Assembly: GCF_005771535.1 (NCBI RefSeq)
Contig: NZ_VANU01000005.1
Coordinates: 280,950 to 344,949 of the forward strand
Length of the DNA: 64,000 nt
Reading direction: 5' to 3'
From: Arcobacter arenosus
GTDB lineage: Bacteria; Campylobacterota; Campylobacteria; Campylobacterales; Arcobacteraceae
Of this stretch, positions 60,337 through 64,000 are shown one piece after another; position 1 is the stretch's first letter; every line of letters starts with the position of its first letter. The notes under the pieces are model-generated. The model was not told the origin of the DNA and searched no databases. It was given only the letters and a program-made list of their open reading frames with translations. The translations under genes and the position numbers were made by a program.

Positions 60337-62208
60337 ATGTCTTCAAAATTCATCGAAAAAGATAACAAAATCAAAAAAATTATGATTCTATTTTTTTTCA
60401 TACTTTTTTTACTAATTATATTGCTAATTTCAATTTTTGATACAATGAAAAGCTTCAGGCAATTGCCCTCTTTAGAAACTTCCAAAAAAGAGTTATCTGT
60501 AAGAGGTGATATTATAAGTAAAGATAATTTTAAAATCACCACATCAAAAAAAATCTATAAAGCATCTATAGATACTAGGCACCTTGACATAAATAAAAAA
60601 GAATTATTTATCAAGTTATTTTCTATATACAGTAATATTCCATATACAAAATTGGAAAAAAAAGTAAATGAATCACTAAAAGATCCAGGTAATCTTGTAT
60701 TATCTTATAATATAGATTCAAAAACTGCAAAAAACTTAAAAGAGTTGGGATTTAAACTTAGAAGACTTGGGGTATTTATCTCAAGAAAAGTACAAGGTGG
60801 AAAAATTTTAAGGGGTTTGAGTGTAATTGAAAGTGGCGAAAAAAGATTATACTCTTATGAAGATACTTTAACTCCTGTTGTTGGATATATTACAAAATTC
60901 GAATCTAAAAATGGTAAAACAAAAGTAAAAGGAATTAAAGGTTTAGAAAAAAAATATGATGATTTATTAAATAATTCAAAAGATGGAATATTAAGCGGAA
61001 ATAGAGATGTTTTATCATATATATCTTTTAATAAAAACTCAACCATCAAACAAAGAGTTGATGGCGCAAATCTTGTATTAAATATCCCTTTAAAACTTCA
61101 AAAAAACAATGAAATGATTCTAGACATATATAAAGAAAAACTAAAAGCTCAAGAGATTATAGTTTCAATTATGGATAGTAAAACAGGAGAGATAATCTCC
61201 TTAGCATCATCAAATAGATTTAATCCAGAAAGAATATATCAAAAAGATATTCCATCCCTTAATGTAAATGCAATAGAATACCAATATGAACCAGGATCAG
61301 TAATAAAACCTATTTCTATTGCACTTGTTCTAGATAAAGGAAGAATCAAAAAAAATGAACTTCTTTTTGCATATAATACAAAAGGAAAAGCAAATAAAGA
61401 CGGTGAATTTCCAAGAGGTCAATATAAATTAGGAAGATTTACAATTAAAGATGACCACCAATTTAAAAAGCACTATTTAACACTTGATGATATTGTAATT
61501 TTTTCTTCAAATATTGGAACATTACAATATGCTCAAAGATTATCAGGTCGTGAATTTTATGAGGGTATGAAAAAATTTGGATTTACTAAAAAAACTGGGA
61601 TAGATTTGCCATATGAAAAAACAGGAGTTATTCCAAAAGTTTGGCAGTTTGCTGCTAATGATAAAAAAAATGAAGACAATGTATTTAAAGCAACTGTTTC
61701 GTATGGTCAAGGGATGACTGCAACTTTTATGCAAATATTAAAAGCATATTCAGCTTTTAATAACGATGGAGTAATGGTAACTCCAAAGATTGTTTCCTAT
61801 GTTGAAGTTGAAGGGGATAAATATATTGATAAAACAATTAAAAATGAACAAATAATATCTAAAAAAACTGCTGATGAAATAAAAAGACTATTAATAAAAA
61901 CTGTAAATGAAGGTACTGGTAAAGCTGCAAAAATAGAGGGCTTAGAAATTGGTGGGAAAACAGGAACTGCACAAATAGCTAGACGTGGAAAATATTTAAA
62001 AGAATATATTTCATCATTTTTTGGTTTTGTAAATGATGGTGAGAACTCATATACAATTGGTGTTACAGTAATGGATCCAATATCAACAGGTAAATATTGG
62101 TATTACCATTATGCTTCTTGGTCTGCTGTACCTGTATTCAAAGAAGTGATTGATAATCTAGTTAAATTAAATTATCTAACACCAAAAAATGATATAATCT
62201 CAAATTAA
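60337..62208 (+). CDS. ftsI: Class B penicillin-binding protein (FtsI/PBP3-like)
   Basis: I choose the ATG at 60337; an earlier in-frame start at 60295 overlaps the divergent ftsW start. The 623-aa transpeptidase has one membrane helix (about 15-36), a dimerisation domain with RGDIISKDN near 56-64, the active site SxxK in YEPGSVIKPISI, SxN in FSSNIGTLQ and KTG in GGKTGTAQIA. It forms septal peptidoglycan crosslinks with FtsW. It is followed 16 bases later by a cyclophilin gene. Confidence 0.94.
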   Translation: MSSKFIEKDNKIKKIMILFFFILFLLIILLISIFDTMKSFRQLPSLETSKKELSVRGDIISKDNFKITTSKKIYKASIDTRHLDINKKELFIKLFSIYSNIPYTKLEKKVNESLKDPGNLVLSYNIDSKTAKNLKELGFKLRRLGVFISRKVQGGKILRGLSVIESGEKRLYSYEDTLTPVVGYITKFESKNGKTKVKGIKGLEKKYDDLLNNSKDGILSGNRDVLSYISFNKNSTIKQRVDGANLVLNIPLKLQKNNEMILDIYKEKLKAQEIIVSIMDSKTGEIISLASSNRFNPERIYQKDIPSLNVNAIEYQYEPGSVIKPISIALVLDKGRIKKNELLFAYNTKGKANKDGEFPRGQYKLGRFTIKDDHQFKKHYLTLDDIVIFSSNIGTLQYAQRLSGREFYEGMKKFGFTKKTGIDLPYEKTGVIPKVWQFAANDKKNEDNVFKATVSYGQGMTATFMQILKAYSAFNNDGVMVTPKIVSYVEVEGDKYIDKTIKNEQIISKKTADEIKRLLIKTVNEGTGKAAKIEGLEIGGKTGTAQIARRGKYLKEYISSFFGFVNDGENSYTIGVTVMDPISTGKYWYYHYASWSAVPVFKEVIDNLVKLNYLTPKNDIISN

Positions 62209-62224
62209 AAATAAAAGGAAAAAA

Positions 62225-62734
62225 ATGTTCGGATTCGGTAGAAAAGAATTAAAAGAGTATGACTATTCAAAGGAAGAATTAGCAAAATTTAATTATGCAA
62301 AAATTACAACAGAAAAGGGTGTTATTTTTATAAAACTATTTAATGAAGAAACTCCTAATACTGTAGCAAACTTTGCAACATTAGCTAATGATGGTTTTTA
62401 TAATAACTTAAACTTCCATAGAGTTATTCCAGGATTTATGGCACAAGGTGGATGTCCAGAAGGTTCTGGAATGGGTGGACCAGATTGGGCAATTGCTTGT
62501 GAAACAGATGCACCAAAACAAGTTCATAATAAAGGTTCTTTATCTATGGCTCATGCAGGTCCAAATACTGGTGGTAGTCAATTTTTTATTTGTTTTGAGT
62601 CACAACCACATTTAGATAGACAACATACTGTTTTTGGTGAAATTGAAGCTGATGATGCTGAAAGCTTTGAAGTTTTAGATAGTATAAGACAAAATGATAA
62701 AATAGAATCTATTGAAATTTTAGAGAAGAGATAA
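62225..62734 (+). CDS. Cyclophilin-type peptidyl-prolyl isomerase
   Basis: This 169-aa cytoplasmic enzyme (no signal peptide) has the cyclophilin core: FNEETPNTVANFATLANDGFY, NLNFHRVIPGFMAQGGCPEG, GTGG-type loop SGMGGPDWAI, and SMAHAGPNTGGSQFFICF with HLDRQHTVFGE. It catalyses proline cis-trans isomerisation during folding. It probably shares a transcript with ftsI. Confidence 0.95.
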   Translation: MFGFGRKELKEYDYSKEELAKFNYAKITTEKGVIFIKLFNEETPNTVANFATLANDGFYNNLNFHRVIPGFMAQGGCPEGSGMGGPDWAIACETDAPKQVHNKGSLSMAHAGPNTGGSQFFICFESQPHLDRQHTVFGEIEADDAESFEVLDSIRQNDKIESIEILEKR

Positions 62735-62787
62735 TATAACTTTTAAGGCAAGTAATAAACTTGTCTTAAACAGTAAACTTAATTAAT

Positions 62788-62916
62788 TCAAAATTTATAT
62801 TGAACACCAATAATATGACCTTCTAACATGATATAAAACTTGTTTTCATCTTTTTTATCAGCTACTAGCGTAACTCCAAAAGAATGATGTTTATCTATCA
62901 TATGATTAAAATCCAT
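62788..62916 (-). CDS. Small 42-aa protein with strong ribosome binding site, unrecognised
   Basis: AAGGAGGT lies 7 bases before an ATG at 62916, one of the best ribosome sites in the window. The product reads MDFNHMIDKHHSFGVTLVAD in its first half and ends YIMLEGHIIGVQYKF, with three adjacent or near His residues and no cysteine or membrane helix. It stands alone on the minus strand between two plus-strand genes. No family is recognised. Confidence 0.6.
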   Translation of the reverse strand: MDFNHMIDKHHSFGVTLVADKKDENKFYIMLEGHIIGVQYKF

Positions 62917-63073
62917 TTTTTGTACCTCCTTATAAATATATAAAAATATTATATACTATTTTTATTACAAAAAGATTACCAAGTAGGATATTTTTTAAAC
63001 AATTATAAAGAAAAGTATTAAATAGATATTTTATAACTTTTTCTATGATACAATTTATAAAAAATTAATAAGT

Positions 63074-63826
63074 ATGATAATGACTGTTCTAAAAAATGAT
63101 ATTGAAATAGCTTTAAATGATGAGACTATAAAAATACAAATTGATGAAAACGATTGTATAAAAATAAATGAGTATGTAAGATTCTTTGAAACTAAGCTAG
63201 AGTTAGGTTCATTAATTTTAATAGATGAAAATAGACAAATTAAAATAGAAAATATAACTAACGTTATAAACATTTCTGATGCAACTGTTGTATTTAATGA
63301 CTTTATAGTCGATTCTATGGATCAATTATTTGAATTGGTTAAACACTCATTAGATAGTAGTTTTAGTATTGATTTTAATGATTTAATCAATGATAATGAT
63401 GATGAGTTTACCCTAAACCTATTTGAAAATGCAGAAGAGATTAATGATGAACAAAAAACTGATAAAATTGAAGTAGAATTAGAAAAAGATAACACTAATT
63501 TACTAATTGTAATTTATACAAATTCAATAGATTCAATATTAAATTTTCCGTTAAATTATGCAAAAGAATCTATATTAAATAATAGTTGGGACACAGTTAA
63601 TATACTATTTTGGAATAATGCAGTTAATTGTATTCTTGAATCAGAAGAGCTTAAAATAAAAATAGAAGAACTAAAAAAATACCAAATTAAATTCAATTAT
63701 AAACTTAATCAACAAGATGTACAGATAAATTCGTATCTAAAAGGTTTAGATATAACTCATTTAATAGGTGAAGAATTGCTAAGTTCAGCATTGAAATCAA
63801 ATAAATGGACAGTGCTAAGCGTATAA
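63074..63826 (+). CDS. Unrecognised two-domain protein with DsrE-like C-terminal region
   Basis: This 250-aa acidic cytoplasmic protein has an N-terminal beta-rich part (DETIKIQIDENDCIKINEYV) of unknown family, an acidic linker with many Asp/Glu (ENAEEINDEQKTDKIEVELE) and a C-terminal ~105 residues. The last part (LLIVIYTNSIDSILNFPLNY, NSWDTVNILFWNNAVNCILE, and IGEELLSSALKSNKWTVLSV) follows the DsrE/DsrF-like alpha/beta pattern, but the usual active cysteine is not seen. ATG choice between 63074 and 63080 is open because the ribosome site is weak. It lies just before an rRNA operon. Confidence 0.5.
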   Translation: MIMTVLKNDIEIALNDETIKIQIDENDCIKINEYVRFFETKLELGSLILIDENRQIKIENITNVINISDATVVFNDFIVDSMDQLFELVKHSLDSSFSIDFNDLINDNDDEFTLNLFENAEEINDEQKTDKIEVELEKDNTNLLIVIYTNSIDSILNFPLNYAKESILNNSWDTVNILFWNNAVNCILESEELKIKIEELKKYQIKFNYKLNQQDVQINSYLKGLDITHLIGEELLSSALKSNKWTVLSV

Positions 63827-63886
63827 AATAAAATATAAAAAAGTAGATTATAGAAAGAATAAATATAATCCAGAAAAAAAAAGGCT

Positions 63887-63942
63887 AAAAAAAAAGCTTC
63901 ACCCAGATCAACTTTAATAGAAGTTAACTAGAATGAAGCTTT
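63887..63942 (-). terminator. Terminator of the rRNA operon
   Basis: On the minus strand AAAGCTTCA (63942-63934) pairs with TGAAGCTTT (63901-63893), followed by a run of T (plus strand 63887-63895 is all A), and an inner AACTTC/GAAGTT-type pair strengthens it. It lies just after the 5S rRNA end. The rest of 63827-63960 holds no gene. Confidence 0.8.
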
Positions 63943-63960
63943 GAAAAAGTAATACTCAAG

Positions 63961-64000
63961 AGCTGGCAGCGGCCTACGTTTCCACAAGGGGACCCTGCAG
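63961..64000 (-). rRNA. rrf: 5S ribosomal RNA, 3' end (cut by window edge)
   Basis: The last 40 bases read on the minus strand CTGCAGGGTCCCCTTGTGGA then AACGTAGGCCGCTGCCAGCT, matching the 3' part of a Campylobacterota 5S rRNA. The exact 3' end is uncertain by a few bases. A typical terminator follows it, so the 16S-23S-5S operon lies outside the window to the right. Confidence 0.85.

Overview
The window is AT-rich bacterial chromosome from a Campylobacterota member, most likely an Arcobacteraceae (Arcobacter-like) organism. The evidence is a NapC-less nap cluster in the order napA-G-H-B-F-L-D, a NrfH/NrfA pair with a CcsBA/NrfI-type haem lyase, separate rpoB and rpoC genes (fused in Helicobacter and Wolinella), MqnA of the futalosine menaquinone route, and the tRNA-tuf-rpmG-tRNA(Trp)-secE-nusG-rplKAJL-rpoBC block. 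No transposase, phage gene, integrase or CRISPR array was seen.

Layout. 1-1500: tail of a nickel ECF transporter locus (nikK-nikM-nikL, minus strand, nikL cut by the edge). 1584-9500: the nap operon for periplasmic nitrate reduction (minus strand), with an Aer-type PAS protein at its 3' end and an extra 102-aa protein between napF and napL. 9501-14213: a regulatory block with two divergent CRP/FNR regulators, a membrane protein carrying the NarX/PilJ nitrate-sensor signature but no output domain, and a hemerythrin / DUF2249-like / 12-TM membrane protein operon. 14218-18024: a LetB-like seven-MCE-domain protein with two half-size LetA/PqiA proteins. 18081-24508: nrfH-nrfA-ccsBA(nrfI), and a divergent exported OB-fold protein resembling NrfJ. 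24535-31433: a CHASE4-GGDEF protein, an NMT1+SBP3 sensor kinase and a CZB-domain chemoreceptor. 31515-46104: YciI-like protein, a small membrane protein, rpoC, rpoB, rplL, rplJ, rplA, rplK, nusG, secE, tRNA-Trp, rpmG, tuf. 46340-46761: four tRNAs (Gly, Tyr, Thr, Phe). 46819-62734: murD, mraY, gpmI, an orphan ABC ATPase, PBP1A, glnA, a PHP phosphatase, moaE, moaD, mqnA, uppP, murG, ftsW, ftsI and a cyclophilin. 62788-64000: two unrecognised small or orphan genes, then an rRNA operon terminator and the 3' end of 5S rRNA (minus strand).

How it fits together. The first 25 kb is a nitrate-to-ammonium respiration island: Nap makes nitrite in the periplasm and NrfHA reduces it to ammonium. NrfA haem 1 uses a CxxCK site, and the adjacent CcsBA/NrfI-type lyase is the expected partner. 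Six FNR-type 14-mers lie in the promoters of this island: two upstream of napA, one shared by the two crp/fnr genes, one for the hemerythrin operon, and one each for nrfH and the NrfJ-like gene. In four of the five promoters a -10-like element sits where a class II (-41.5) activator would require it; the fit is looser for the plus-strand regulator. Both regulators carry the FNR-type E-x-x-S-R recognition motif but lack an N-terminal cysteine cluster. The sites fall into two sub-types: GAC-type at nap, nrf and nrfJ, and GAT-type at the regulators and the hemerythrin operon. This looks like a local nitrate/nitrosative-stress regulon, and it is the most interesting system in the window. From 32 kb on, the window is conserved housekeeping: transcription/translation and cell-wall synthesis.
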